Notes: generated from the letters alone by a model not told the origin. Counted from the first letter of the stretch, positions 12,758 through 25,067 are shown. The stretch is 64,000 nt of DNA from Gremmenia infestans (GCA_032629725.1 JAFEVB010000009.1:67001-131000), one strand, 5' to 3'. Program-made: numbers and translations.

Positions 12758-13459
12758 TTCTTGATGACTATATGAAAGCATCCTTCGAAAACGGACGGCC
12801 AACTGTTTTAGCGGAGTTTAAATACACCTTTAGGCACTCTCCCAAAATCACCTCGAATTTCCATCACTGCTCTTCCCTACGATTTTCTTTTGGCGTTGGA
12901 TCTCTCAATAATGTGTTCACATCTCGTGATTGTGTCCTGGCTCGTCATCGGCCTTGGACACGAGCACACATCAGAGCTGGTGCCCACACTTAGACTGCAT
13001 TTGGGTGGCATTTGCACAAACTGTTCCTTCGATCGAGCCCATATCTGGCATGTCTCGGATCATTGTCCTTCTGGCGTGTTCCATTGATGGTCTCTGTCTG
13101 GCTTTCTAGCGCTGTTATTACATCTTTGGACGTTGAGCAGGCGATGGGCTTTCTCTTTAAAAGTACTGGATCAATTCATGGGATGCAATGCAACATTGGG
13201 CACGGATTTCTTCCTCTCATTCTACCTGCACAAAGCGGCTGGCGAGTCACTAGGGCATAGATCATGGAGGGGTGGCTTGCGTGCATGCGATGCTTCGTTT
13301 GTAATTTTACATGTTTTTGTTATAACAAAATAAGACATGGCATTCCGAATACTTCTGAGTGTTGCATGACTCTGCTTTGCTGTGGTAAAATTTGAATTGG
13401 TTCATGAGGTCCACGAAGAAAGAAGAAGCCGAAGGATCGGCTCGTTGCCCTTGTGCGCT
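12758..13459. other. convergent 3' region, no gene seen
   Basis: This 702-nt spacer lies between the 3' ends of eIF4B (+) and the JmjC gene (-). It must hold both 3' UTRs. The short open frames here lack family features and good starts. Confidence 0.6.
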
Positions 13460-14785
13460 TCAATCAACAAAAGCATTCAGTGCCACATGCCTAGCAAACC
13501 CACAAAGTGGGTAAAAGCTTCCACCGAACTCCATATCATGCCTAATAATCATTATAATCTACACTTTCGTTCAAGCAAAAGAGCATGTATAACGTACCAG
13601 TAATTGACAGCACAACAGATGCCGTCCTCACAGGATTGTGAGACTTTGTGATACCTAATAAACAAGCAAGCTGTTAACAAAATATCGTCAAAAGGTATGA
13701 GAGATGGAACTTACCACAAAGCAGGCAAATACAACATATCCCCCTTCCCCAAACTAACCCTCACCGGCCTCGCCAACCCCGAATACCTCGTATCCACGCC
13801 CAGCCCATCAGGATCCCACAGCGCAAACGGCACTCTATCACCATCCTCACTCTTCGCTACTAACTCCCCTCCTTCCCGCGCATAACTCGCAGGCCTCAAT
13901 TCCTGCTCATTCACACAAGCGTAAGCGAGCGGCGGGAGTAGGACGAAGTGCTTCTGTCCGATTATTTGCACGTAAATGTTCTCGTAGTTGTCTTTGTGCA
14001 GCGCGGTTACGGAGGCGGAGTTGCCGATCCATAGGTTTATGGCTTCTGGGGGCTTCTGCAGCGCGATTCGTGCGAAGGGGATGCTGGGGGCGACGTCGGT
14101 GAAGAGGGCTGAGTATTCGGCGCGGAGGTTGTCGTTTTCTGGAGGGGGAAGGTCAGGTGATGGGTGGTGGTACTTGAAGACCAGATGTAGATGTGTAGGT
14201 GTGTAGGGTTTTGGAGAATATACGGAGTAATGTACGTGCGGTGTTTTGCATAGAGGCAAGATTGATCTATTGGGAAGAAGATACGGAATGGAAAGAGGTA
14301 AAACGAACGTGTTTGTGCATATCTGACCTCGCCATTCATCTCTCCACTCTCCTCCTGCTGGATCACAAAATCCATAAACTCCTCAAAATCCTGCTCTTCC
14401 TCCCAAGGTTTAACAAAGAGAATTTCCCCATCCTCGCTCTCCACAGGTGCATCTGCATTTCTTCAATCACCCCGTCAGCTGACCCACCCTCACTGCCCTT
14501 TTTCTTCTCAGAGCATACTACCTACCCTTTCGGCGTAACAGCAACATTTACACTCATTCCCGCCATCCTCTCCTTCAGCACATTAACACTCCATGTCCGC
14601 GTCGCCTTCCAGTCGCTCGCACCGCCGCGCACAACGAAAGGGCGGTTGCGGGATACATAGCGCATGAATTCTAGGGGTGAGGGGATTTCTGTGAGCTCGT
14701 CGATAGAGGAGCTATTTAGGGCATTATAGGTTGTTAGGAGTTCTGCTATTGGGTCGGAGATCGCGGAAGCTGCGGGGTCTGTCAT
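13460..14785 (-). CDS. JMJD7-like JmjC (cupin_8) Fe(II)/2-oxoglutarate oxygenase
   Basis: Five exons (14785-14526, 14460-14309, 14138-13715, 13654-13598, 13541-13460) give 324 residues, the usual size for JMJD7-type proteins. Diagnostic blocks are SRNRPFVVRGG, VNVAVTPKGNADAP, VRYAQTQNDNL, ALHKDNYENIYVQIIGQKHF (iron ligands H185 and D187) and LPALWYHKVSQ (third ligand H281), ending in VNYWHDMEF. The catalytic triad is therefore complete. Human JMJD7 hydroxylates a lysine in the TRAFAC GTPases DRG1/2. Whether the fungal protein modifies the Rbg homologues is inference. The 170-nt intron 14139-14308 is longer than the rest, with donor GTTCGT; its ends were set by the QTQNDNL block. The start is a clean ATG. 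Confidence 0.88.
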
Positions 14786-15874
14786 GGTGTAAGAGATAGT
14801 TGTTGGTGTGGTGAGGTGAGGGGAGGGGCATATACGAGGACGAGGATGTAAGTTGAGAATTTTTTTTTCATGGAGGGCTTTTCTTAGAACTACTATGTTG
14901 AATCTGTTGACAGATCACATGTGTTTTCTACAATCAATTCTATTATATTTCTATAGGATTCGTAGGTGTATTTCTGCAAAAGATCATGCTATATGTAAAT
15001 CTTTGATATTGTGAGGTGAGGTGTCGACTTGTTAAGTGAAGTGAGGTCAAGTCAAGTCTATAAATAGTTATGCAAATAATACAGATAATGCATGACACAA
15101 GCGAGAATTAAGCTTGGGACTAACCAACGGCAACCCAACCCAACGACCACGGAAACGACAAGGCGGGTGGAAGAGAAATAGGGGAAGGAAGAGACAGATG
15201 ATTGGAAGATGCATCTCTTGAATCTTGAGTCTTGACTCTTGAGGGTCCTACCCTATCTACCCAGACAGGTTGGGCAGGTGGATAGGGTTCGAACATCACC
15301 CGTTATCTCTCCGCAAACGGGAAATAAGGGTCACCCACATTTGATCTCGGATCTTAAGATACCTGTTCACTTGCCATATTCGAATTTCCACAGTAAGGAG
15401 GGAACAAGTATCCACCTAGGTATGTACCAGTCGATGCCTTTCCTCGGATCTGGATGGATACCTTCTCTCCCGCATACACTACCTACCTATCTTCAATATA
15501 CGAGGCTAGCATCGACTCCAAGGACGCCTCGGGATTATCCCGTCTTATAGACTTCTCGTCTTGGGCAAAATAAAATACCCGAATGGGTTCGCTAGGCCCG
15601 AAGCTGACACTTGATCGATTTAAAGTCGGCCCACCATTTAGCAATCCCTGCCTAACAGCAGATACGAGGCTCTATTCCTTGCAAGCTGCATGCGAGCCAT
15701 GACCTTCTGCAGTCAGTCAGTCAAAGCTGAGACCAACATTTCAAGTCCCTATGTAAGCTTCGGTATCCCTCATTCTCCTTGGTGTTTTGTTTCCGCTGTT
15801 TTACAAGTCCTCTACCAGTGCAACCAGTCGTTCGCTCGTCAGTATTCATCTATCGGCATTTTATATTTCTTGTC
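14786..15874. promoter_or_regulatory. divergent upstream region of the JmjC and peroxidase genes
   Basis: This 1.09-kb region holds no gene. It contains GTGAG/AAGTC-type short repeats at 15010-15060 next to a CTATAAATAG box (15058-15067). Clustered TCTTGA repeats at 15216-15242 include TGAGTC (15226-15231) and TGACTC (15233-15238), which form a palindrome and resemble Gcn4/AP-1 half sites. An ACCTAGGTA motif lies at 15414-15422. Confidence 0.45.
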
Positions 15875-18427
15875 ATGAAGCTCTCTCCTCTTCTGGCATG
15901 TGCCGTAGTATTCTCGGGCCTGGGACAGGCAATTCCAACATGGCCGTCTTCGATTGATGAGCTGGAGGATGTCATGTTTCTTAACACCGGCTACAAAAGT
16001 CGAGGATTTTCGTCTCATATAACACCATGCGAGTTCTCGGAGTTCGGGGCTGGGCGACAAACTGCGGCAGAGTGGTTGAGAATAGGATTTCACGATATGT
16101 CCACGACGAATGTGTTTTTCACCCCTCATGGAGGCATCGATGCTTCAATTGCATTTGAATTGGGCGATGGAGAAAATATCGGCGCCGGTTTCAATACATC
16201 GCTTACTACATACTCTGGATTCTTTAACAGCAGGTTACCTATTTCGGATATGATTGCCCTAGGGGTCTATGCATCTGTACGAGGCTGCGGGGGACCTGTT
16301 ATACCCATGAGAGGAGGTCGCGTCGATGCAATCGCTGCGGGCCCTGCAGGTGTGCCGCAGCCGCAGAACGGCCAAGGGATTTTCAAGAGCCAATTTACGA
16401 GGATGGGTTTCAATGTTACGGACATGATCCAGATGACTGCTTGTGGACATACGCTTGGAGGTGTTCATGCTGGGGACTTCAACAATATTGTGACTCCTGG
16501 AGTCTCGCCAAATGATTTCCAACTGTTTGACACCACTACGAGCTTTGATAATGATATTGCAGTGCAATATATCAATGGCCCGAACAGTGACCCGCTTGCT
16601 GTTGGACCATCAGTAGCATCTACGAGGAATTCGGATTTTGCTGTCTTTACAGCGGACAATAATGTCACGCTGAAGGCTATGACAAATGCTGATACTTTCA
16701 ATAGCATGTGCACTTCGATTTTGCAGAGAATGATTGAGACTGTAGACCCGGCAGTGGTTCTATCAGATGTCATTCAACCATACGAGGTCAAGCCTACTGG
16801 TATACAACTTACATTACTTTCTGGGGGCACTCAAATTCAGTTTTCAGGAGACATTAGGGTCCGGACGACAACTCGTAGTGTATCGAGTGTTGCGGTTATA
16901 TACAAAGACCGAAACAGGGCGGGGAGCACAAGTATCACTACATCTACAAGTGGCACAGCAAATGGATTCGATGACAGTTTCTCCGTGTGTTATATTCAGG
17001 AATATTATCTTTATAGCACGCTACTAATCGTGGTGTAGTTCTACGGATTCAGCTCGAATCTGCCCGCTGATAGTTCGATATCATCGTTCACTGTGGCGGT
17101 TACTTATACCACCGGTGCGACGCAAACATATGATAACAATGGCAATGGATTCCCCATTCAGGACTCAGTTATTGTCCAGAGTCCTCAAAGCTGTCAGAGA
17201 AATGGAAATCTCACTGTTGTCGCTGCAGTGAGTTTGCATTTCCCTACGAGACCACGGTTGAGGAGAAAGCACTGATGCTAAATACTCAACAGGTTCGTGG
17301 GACTACAACAGCTCCAAGCTTAACCGTGGAGCAGAAAGTCGCAAGACCATCTGGAACTCCGATTCCTTCATTAGTGAATGCAACTGTAGCCATGGTCGGA
17401 GGAGCTTCGGTTGGCCCGTACACTCTTTACAGTACCAGTTACACGATTGCTTCATCTGCTGGGACTAAATACGGCGTGTCGAGCGGAGCCTTTGCCGACA
17501 CGTTCAAAAACGCTGAGGATCTAGGCGCGACTTGTGCACCGTTTGGATCCACGGCGCCAAACAGCACTTTCTCGTCTAGCTCTATGGCATCGACAACAAG
17601 CACAAGCAGCTCGGCAGTTAGTAAGTCGTCCTCTGCTTCATCAACCCCGACGCTTGCTGTGAAGCCAACTGTTGGAGCGTATAGTTTCCAGGGGTGTTAC
17701 ACTGAAGGGACGGGCGTTCGGGCCCTCGCAGGAACCTCGTTCTATAATTACACGGCTATGAGTCTTGAAATGTGTGCTTCTGATTGTGCCGGTTTTGCGT
17801 ATTGGGGTGTGGAATACGGTGGAGAATGTAAGTGTCCTGTGATCTATCTGGCTTGTGAACTCTTGCTAACAGGCGTGAGGCTACTGTGGGAATTCTCTCG
17901 ATGCCACGTCTACCCTTGCTGCTATTGGTGATTGTAGTTTCACTTGTCCAGGCTCGGACGTGGAGTACTGCGGTGCTGGGAATAGGCTGGAGTTATACAA
18001 ACTTACGTCTCAGGATCCGAGCAGCAGTAGTACCGCATCGATCACCTCCAGTATACTCCCCACAACCTCCTCAGTCTCATCCAGTGCAATGGCCAGTCCG
18101 ACCCCCCACATTGTCAGATCCGCTGGCCTGTACAACTACATGGGCTGTTTCACCGAGGGAAATGGCGTCCGAGCTCTAGCAGCAGCATCGTACCCAAGCG
18201 ATTCCAACACCATTGAAGCATGTACTACAGCTTGCTCGCCTTACATGTACGCAGGTGCCGAATATGGCCGCGAATGCTACTGTGCAGATTCCTTCGGCAC
18301 AGGCTCTGTTATCGCCCCCAACGGCGACGGTGATTGCGAGATGGCTTGCGCTGGTGATCAATATGAGTATTGCGGTGCGGGTAATAGATTGACGGTTTAT
18401 GTGAGGAATGGGACGGATATGGAGTAA
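15875..18427 (+). CDS. secreted class II-like haem peroxidase with two C-terminal WSC domains
   Basis: Four exons (15875-16984, 17039-17227, 17293-17827, 17880-18427) encode 793 residues. A signal peptide (MKLSPLLACAVVFSGLGQA) is followed by a haem-peroxidase domain with the distal Arg69/His73 motif LRIGFHDM, the block HGGIDASIAFE and the proximal motif MTACGHTLGG (His192), so catalytic residues are intact. After a beta-rich middle segment and a Ser/Thr linker come two WSC domains of about 90 residues (near 563-655 and 693-783), with GCYTEG...GVRAL, ECYCG and EYCGAGNRL. WSC modules bind polysaccharides, so the enzyme probably acts at the cell wall or on plant polymers. The third intron uses the AG after GGCGTG, because the nearer CAG sits only two bases past the CTAAC branch site. 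I placed the start at the ATG opening the signal peptide. Confidence 0.9.
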
Positions 18428-18558
18428 TTAAAAGCAGTGGATCGGTACCCCGAGCTTCAATCCTGTTGGAGACGTGGACTACTTCCGTTAGCTTTTGATG
18501 CTTTCTACCAACCTTAAGGTCGATTATTTCCTCGTCGCTGGCTAGTTCCTCAAAGATC

Positions 18559-18823
18559 GTGAATAGCACGACCGAAACCTCCACGACACCGAAGAAGACA
18601 ACGCCGGCAGTCGAGACGAGTGTGAAAACTAACAGTATTTCGGCAGTCGAACAGAAGGAGATAAATAGTGTTCGAGCATTGACTGGTGCTGTGTACTGCA
18701 CTCACACAGTCACGACACTCGAGATGTGTGCAGTGAACTGCGCGGGATTGAGTTATTGGGAATAGCTTCAATACCGGCAGCGCGGCAGCAGTTCCGGGAG
18801 ACTACTGCAGCTTCTTGTACATA
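18559..18823 (+). pseudogene. decayed WSC-domain copy downstream of the peroxidase gene
   Basis: A frame from 18559 reads a Ser/Thr-rich linker and then SVRALTGAVY...TLEMCAVNCAGLSYW, which lines up with the first WSC domain of the upstream peroxidase (GVRALAGTSF...SLEMCASDCAGFAYW). A TAG stop follows at once. In another frame the next bases read NSFNTGSAAAVPGDYCSF, the expected continuation of a WSC domain. The roughly ten residues around the ECYCG core are missing. The stretch has no start codon or signal peptide of its own. It looks like a broken tandem copy or a lost third domain. Confidence 0.7.
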
Positions 18824-19836
18824 CTATGGGGTGGGAAGTAGTTAGGCTCCGTGTATATGGTCTGGCAAGATCTGATGTAACGGGTTTGTAATGATTGTCA
18901 ATGGCTGAATATAGAACAGTTTTTATCAATAAGATGCGTACCCAAGGATGGCCCGATCCAGCGACTAAGAGGTACAGTAATGCCAAGAACACGAATCAGG
19001 ATGGGATGAGATGGGATTCTCAGAATGGGCATTCCACTTACAGTATAGTTAGTTTAGTTAAGTTAGTTAGTTACCTTATGTAAGCGAGGAACCCCTCTTG
19101 GTGCTCCGCTCCTCCTCCACCTTTTTCTCTTTACTCCGTAAAACCAACGACGTAATGCAAAATCACCAACAAGCTTTTCGGACCTGTGCTCCTTTCTTCT
19201 TCCTCACTCCCCACACTGACTTCACTAAGTACTACTTTCGGTAGCTGCTAGTAAGTATGGGACGGAAGCTTAGAATACATTGCTATGCCATGTGTCGAAG
19301 CCAAGCTAACGCGTCTATCCGGACCCTCTGCACGCGGGCGTCCACATGGAAACACCCATTTCCATTGATACCTCCCATTGCTTCCCAGCTATCACAGCAC
19401 AACTTACCATATCAGACGAAAATGGTGATGTAATTGCAAAGCTCTCATTGGTCTGGAGTATCTGCGATCAGGTTAGTCCTAGTCTTTCTTAGTCTTAGTC
19501 TTGTTGCCGCAACTGATACCGGCACTGAGGTACTGAGGTACTGTACTGTACTACTGTACCTTTCTTGTCTTGTATACCTAACCTAGCCTAGCCTAGGTAG
19601 GTACGTCAACCTCAGGTACCAGGATGCCAATCAACAATGGCAGGGTCACGTCACTCCCTATGTACGGTGATGGTATCAACTTTAGTAATCCAGTCAATGG
19701 CATCTCATAAACATCTCAAATCTCTCCAAAACCCCCTTTCCCGTGCACAACATCTCAATTGCTAATTCTCAATCTCAATCTCAATTCTCGTTCTCACATC
19801 CTGGGAGACATCTTAAGAAAGAGTAAATCCCTAGGC
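18824..19836. promoter_or_regulatory. upstream region of the catalase gene with short repeat tracts
   Basis: No gene is seen. The region is rich in simple motifs: TAGTC/TTAGTC repeats near 19474-19500, a GTACTGTACTGTAC-type cluster at 19530-19560, a CCTAGCCTAGCCTAGG run at 19583-19600, and repeated TCTCAA units just before the catalase start (19764-19795). Confidence 0.5.
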
Positions 19837-22216
19837 ATGGAAAAAGTCCTGGACGGAGCAAGACAAAAGGCCAGTGAAGCAGTTTCCGGAATCATGTCTA
19901 CCAACAAGAAGACGGCCGATATGAAGCCAAATATGGTTGAGCCCACAAGCTCAGATCGTCTCACCAGCGATTTTGGTGTCAGGCAGAACAACACTGATGT
20001 CTGGCTCCACGCCTCCACTGGCGACCGTCAAGGTCCTGCTCTGCTGGAGGACAACTTTGCGAGAGAAAAGGCAATTCCCCACCTCCACTGGCTTTGGCTT
20101 GTGGCTAATATGTGCCCATAGATCATGAAGTTCGACCATGAAAGAATCCCTGAACGTGTTGTGCATGCCCGTGGAGCAGGTGCATTTGGGACTTTCAAGC
20201 TCTATGAAAGCGCCGAGGATGTTACCAATGCTGGAGTCCTCACAGACACCTCCCGAAGCACGCCCGTCTTCATCCGATTCTCAACGGTCCTGGGATCTCG
20301 AGGCAGCGCTGATACGGTTCGAGATGTACGAGGTTTCGCCGTCAAATTCTATACCGATGAGGGGAATTGGGATATTGTTGGCAACGACATTCCTGTATTC
20401 TTCATTCAAGACGCCATGAAGTTCCCAGATGTCATTCATGCAGGCAGTATGTTGTCATTAGAAAGAGGCATATAATCATTTAGCTGACATTTTTCAGAAC
20501 CTGAACCCGACACTGAGATCCCCCAAGCTCAGTCTGCTCACAACAATTTCTGGGACTTCCAATACCTTCACTCCGAGGCCACGCATATGTTCATGTGGGC
20601 TATGAGTGATCGTGGTATCCCTAGATCATACCGCATGATGCAAGGTTTTGGTGTCAATACATATACTTTGACCAATGCTCAAGGCGTCCGACACTTTGTC
20701 AAGTTTCATTTCACCCCTACGCTCGGCGTTCATTCGCTTGTCTGGGATGAGGCATTGAAGATCGCCGGCCAAGACCCCGATTTCCACCGCAAGGATCTCT
20801 ACAGCGCTATTGATGCGGGAGTCTTCCCAACTTGGAAGTTTGGTATACAAGTTTGCCCCGAGTCGCGCCAAGACGAGTTTGAATTTGACATTCTTGACGC
20901 TACAAAGGTTTGGCCTGAAGAACTTTTGCCTGTGAGATATATTGGGGAGCTGCAACTTAACAAGAATGTCGACGAATACTTCACTCAGACTGAGCAGGTT
21001 GCATTTTGTACTGCTCATCTCGTTCCTGGTAGGTAATCAATTACCTTTCAGAGATTTTTGATCTGACAACCCATTAGGTATTGGATTTTCCGACGACCCC
21101 CTCCTACAAGGCCGCAACTTTTCGTACTTCGACACTCAGTTATCCCGTCTGGGTGTCAATTGGCAAGAACTCCCTATCAACCGCCCGGTCTGCCCCGTCA
21201 TGAACAACCACCGAGACGGACAGCTTCGCCACAAAATAACCAAAGGCAAGATAAACTACTGGCCCAACCGTGAATCTGCCGTTCAGCCAGCATCCCAAGC
21301 CGAAGGTGCCTACATCGACTACCCCGAGAAAATCGTCGCCATAAAGCAGCGCCTACACTCCGTCAAATTCTCCGAGCACTTCAACCAAGCCCAGCTGTTC
21401 TGGAACTCCATGTCTCCCCATGAGCAAGCTCACATCATCAACGCTCTCGGCTTCGAGCTCGATCATTGTGATGACCCTGTCGTCTACGACCGCATGGTCG
21501 AGCGTTTGTGCGATATTGACATTGACCTCGCCAAAGCCGTGGCAGAGAAAGCAGGCTCGCCTACACCTACTAAACAAGGGAAGCCCAACCATGGCCTAAA
21601 GGCCAAGGGTCTCTCACAGATGGATTTCACCCCCGAGGCGCTCGGTTTACCACCAACGATTGCCTCCCGCATGATCGCCATCATCATCGGCCCCGGCTTC
21701 AACCTCGTCGAATACGAAGGCGTGAAGGCCGCGCTCAGCGCAGCAGGAGCACTCGTGTTTACCATTGGACCCAAGAGACAGCCTGTGCTGAGCGCCGGTG
21801 GGAAGAAGAGCGTGGCGCCAGACCATCATTTCGAGGGTATGCGAAGTACGATGTTCGACTCGATTTACATTCCTGGCGGCGAGCACATCGCTATGCTGCA
21901 GAAGCAAGGACGCGTCGTGCACTGGGTGCGGGAGGCCTTTGGGCATTGCAAGGCGATTGGTGCGACTGGGGAGGCAGTCAAGCTTGTGCAGACTGCGTGT
22001 GGGGTTGAGGGCATGGCGTTCAGCACGAATGCCGAGGTTGTGGATTCGTATGGTGTTGTCACAGCTGCTGGCGGGTTCGAGCCTAGCGGTGTGAAGGAAG
22101 CCTTAAGTATGGTGAAGGGGGCTAAGGGCTTCATTGATGCGTATGCGTATAATATCTCGCAGCACAGGAATTTCCAACGGGAGTTGGATGGGTTAACGAG
22201 CATGGTTGCTTATTAG
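19837..22216 (+). CDS. catA: large-subunit monofunctional catalase, CatA type
   Basis: Four exons (19837-20070, 20122-20446, 20498-21028, 21078-22216) encode 742 residues, typical of large-subunit fungal catalases. The active-site signature [15 protein letters not shown] places the catalytic His at 93. The haem-ligand motif RNFSYFDTQ places the proximal Tyr at 380. From about residue 557 a flavodoxin/DJ-1-like C-terminal domain follows ([23 protein letters not shown]). There is no secretion signal, which agrees with CatA-type spore catalases rather than secreted CatB. The enzyme converts hydrogen peroxide to water and oxygen. The first intron (20071-20121) begins with GC rather than GT. Reading through it gives a stop after about 17 codons, so it must be removed. 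The start was taken at [10 protein letters not shown]. Confidence 0.95.
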
Positions 22217-22653
22217 TGTAATAAGCTGGTTCTCCAGGCAAGCGGATAGGCAATAACGGACAAAATACTGTATGTGATAAATATAATACAAACCCACATT
22301 TACACGAGTAATTATAGGATTTCAAAAGAGCTGTAGAGTGGCGCTCCAGGACAACCTGGATATTTTCTCACGATGTAGAGCCAGGGATAAAAAGGTTTTG
22401 CAATTCTCGGGCACCTGGTGAGGATGACACATTTTTCAAGAACAAGTCTATTGTATTTATGCCAAATGACCGTGTACGCAAAAGCTATTGTTTCTTCGTG
22501 GAGACACCTATACAATTGTAACCCTACAATACAATAACCATACCATTTTCCAGAACCCCTTGCTTGTCTTATGACCCGCAACCCGCTAGCTATGCATGCA
22601 CGCCCTCAAAAACCCCTATACAAAGACGCTTGCTCACTTAATCGCTCAAGTAC
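22217..22653. other. convergent 3' spacer, no gene seen
   Basis: A 437-nt spacer between the 3' ends of the catalase and cdt2. It is A/T rich near 22260-22320. No gene or RNA signal was seen. Confidence 0.6.
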
Positions 22654-25067
22654 TTAATCATCATCCTCATCATACCCTTCACTCACCCCCGCCCATCCAC
22701 ACCCCCATCTCCGGCCCTCAGCCTCCCCACCCATCCTTAGGTCCCGTGCCTCATCTCCTCCTTCGCGCCATACGCGGACGAGGAAATCGTCTCCAACGGT
22801 TATGAGTTCGCCGTCGGAGTTCCAGGCCACGGAGCCTACTTCGCGGTCGTGACCTCGTAGGAGCGGGGTGCCGTGCGTGGAGATGGGGATAGATTCGTCG
22901 TCGAGTTTGCTGCCTGTACTTGTTGCTGTTTTGGAGGCGCGCTTGCCTGTAGCTAACCAGTTATGTTCTGGTGATGAAGGAGGGAATTTTGGACGGTATC
23001 GTTCATCGGTTGGAAAGAGCACTGCGGCTCCCCAGCTGCTTCCTACGGCTAACATCTCGCTTTTACCATCTTTTGCTTTGCGCATGGCGGATTTTACGTA
23101 GAAGGACGTGGCTTGCAGACGAGGGTGTCGGAAGCCGTATAATGGTCCTAGACCTTCTTGTGTCTGGCGAGTTGGGGCGCGTCGGCCATCGTTGGCGGAA
23201 GAGAGTTCGGGCGCATGACCGAGTATCAGATGGGCTGTTGAATAAGCATAGACTGTATTGTCTTTACAAAGAGTGTAAAGTCTGCTGCCATCTGTATTGA
23301 GATTCATAGATGTGATGCCGAAATGTCGCCATTGGTTATGAGTTTGGGGCTTTGCAGTGGCGGACAGCGGTATTTGGGCCTTGCGTTTGCTGTGCAGGGC
23401 TCGAATATCCCACAATTTAACAGAGGCATCGGCTTCAGAGGCTGTGAGGAGAAGATTGTCGTGGCCCGGAAGAAATTCAATGGCGGTTACTGATACATCT
23501 CCAGCTCTCCTGGGGACGTCTCCACGGCTAGCGGCGTCAGACAGGATATTGGTGTGCGTCTGTCCGGGGAATTCTAGTGGCCGATGGGCGTCATAAATAC
23601 CATTGACAGGAATGCCAAACAGTATCTTTGCATTTTCTGATCGAAATGTAGTCCTGTGGGGTGGTTGAACAGGGACCGAGAGCTGTGAAGAGTCAGCATT
23701 ATTCGAAATATTACGTCTCAGGTGCTGCAAGACATTTTCAACGGCTTACCTCGTTTACTGGGCCGTCACGCCCTTTGCATCTCAGGTCCCACAATTGCAC
23801 ACTGCCGTCTCTACTTGACGTAGCTAGTACACTCTTGTTGTTCGCCCCAGGTTGAAATCGTACTTGCTTCAATGAGGCTACATGATTGCCGAAAATGCCA
23901 ATTGTGGTCTGTGTAGTCATATCTACCAGCCTGGCTGTGGAATCTCCCGAGGCTGTTGCCAGAATTGTATCGTCGTCGGTAAAGCACATGTCAATTATGG
24001 CATTAGTGTGTACACGGAAGGAGAGATATGGATCCTTGAACGCTGGTTTTCCATTCCGTCCGGACTCGAGGAGCCGCACTCGACCTTCTTCATCTCCAAT
24101 CGCAGTCAGGGGATTTGCTAGTGGGAGTCAGTATCTAATGTCTTACAGGATGGCAGAGATTCAACCGAAATCTCCTTTCCATTGGAACTTACTATTACAA
24201 CTCGCGACAGAGAAAGGAATGCAGAGAGCTCTAGACTCTATACTGGTACATGTGTGGACATCTGAAGGTTTGCTGTAGAATGAGGATGTTTCGTCTTGCC
24301 AATCTAGAAAACAAATTAGCAGCCATTTCAAGCTAAAAATAGGTTGTGCATATTAGTCTAGACCTATAAAGATTTTTGTACTCACCATTGACAGGATATT
24401 CATGATGCTGGCGTATCGAATTACCCAGACTTAACTGTAATAAACGTCCGGCAAGTCCGCGATCGCTCAAGGGAACAATACGCTCTACAGGTTTCGGGGG
24501 AAGAAACGGTTCTTCGTCCTCGTCATCATACACTTCCGCCTCAACCTCCTCCAATTCTTCCAATTCCTCTCTGTCCTCGGTATATAGCGTACTTCTGACA
24601 CGCTCGCATGGAGAAGACGGGATATTCTGCGAGCTGCCCCTCGCTTTTCCACCATTGCCAGCTATGACTCCCTTTCTCTTGCTCAAGAAGGACCGCTCTG
24701 GAGATCCTTCAGGGGTATGGTCAAGCTTTCGTCTCTTCGGGTCTCTTTCGAAGAGCAATGGGCTCTGGTTTTCTTGATGATCAGAGGAGTTCTTAGGCCG
24801 TAAGGGACTCGACTGGACAGTATTGTGGTTATTGGCAGGTGCAGTGATATCATTCAGGGCCCGGCGCGAAACCGTTGTCTGTCGATAGCCATGGGACCGA
24901 GGAGTGAAAAATCGATTGAATTTGCGGGGAGTGACTGAGGGATTGCGTCTCTCCTTCTGTCCATTTGCCTGCCTGGGAGGGGAACCTGTTGACAGCGTAT
25001 CTGACATGGCGGATGGTTGGGGAGATGAAGAAGCTTCTGAGCTATCCATGAGGATTGAGGTAGACAT
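22654..25067 (-). CDS. cdt2: WD40 protein Cdt2, substrate receptor of the CRL4 ubiquitin ligase
   Basis: Four exons (25067-24386, 24303-24193, 24117-23750, 23682-22654) encode 729 residues. The first 230 residues are disordered and basic/Ser-rich, with RRALNDITAP, a KRRK nuclear signal and an acidic patch. WD40 repeats fill the rest (NPLTAIGDEEGRVRLLE, ATASGDSTARLVD, LATSSRDGSVQLWDLR, LLTASEADASVKLWDIR, VGDDFLVRVW). Two repeats end in WDLR/WDIR, the DWD box that binds Ddb1. The order and spacing match Cdt2, which delivers PCNA-bound proteins such as Cdt1 or Spd1 for degradation in S phase. The acidic C-terminus (GYDEDDD) is short. An upstream in-frame ATG at 25169 exists, but MSTSILMD at 25067 is the likelier start. 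It is divergent from SPB1. Confidence 0.85.

Noticed and set aside
15280..15300. GGTTCGAA sequence resembling a tRNA B box
   Set aside because: The flanks cannot form the five-pair T stem, and no matching acceptor or anticodon arms are present.
15875..22216. Biosynthetic or defence gene cluster around the peroxidase and catalase
   Set aside because: No polyketide synthase, NRPS, terpene cyclase, transporter, NLR-type or toxin gene is present. The neighbours are ordinary housekeeping genes.
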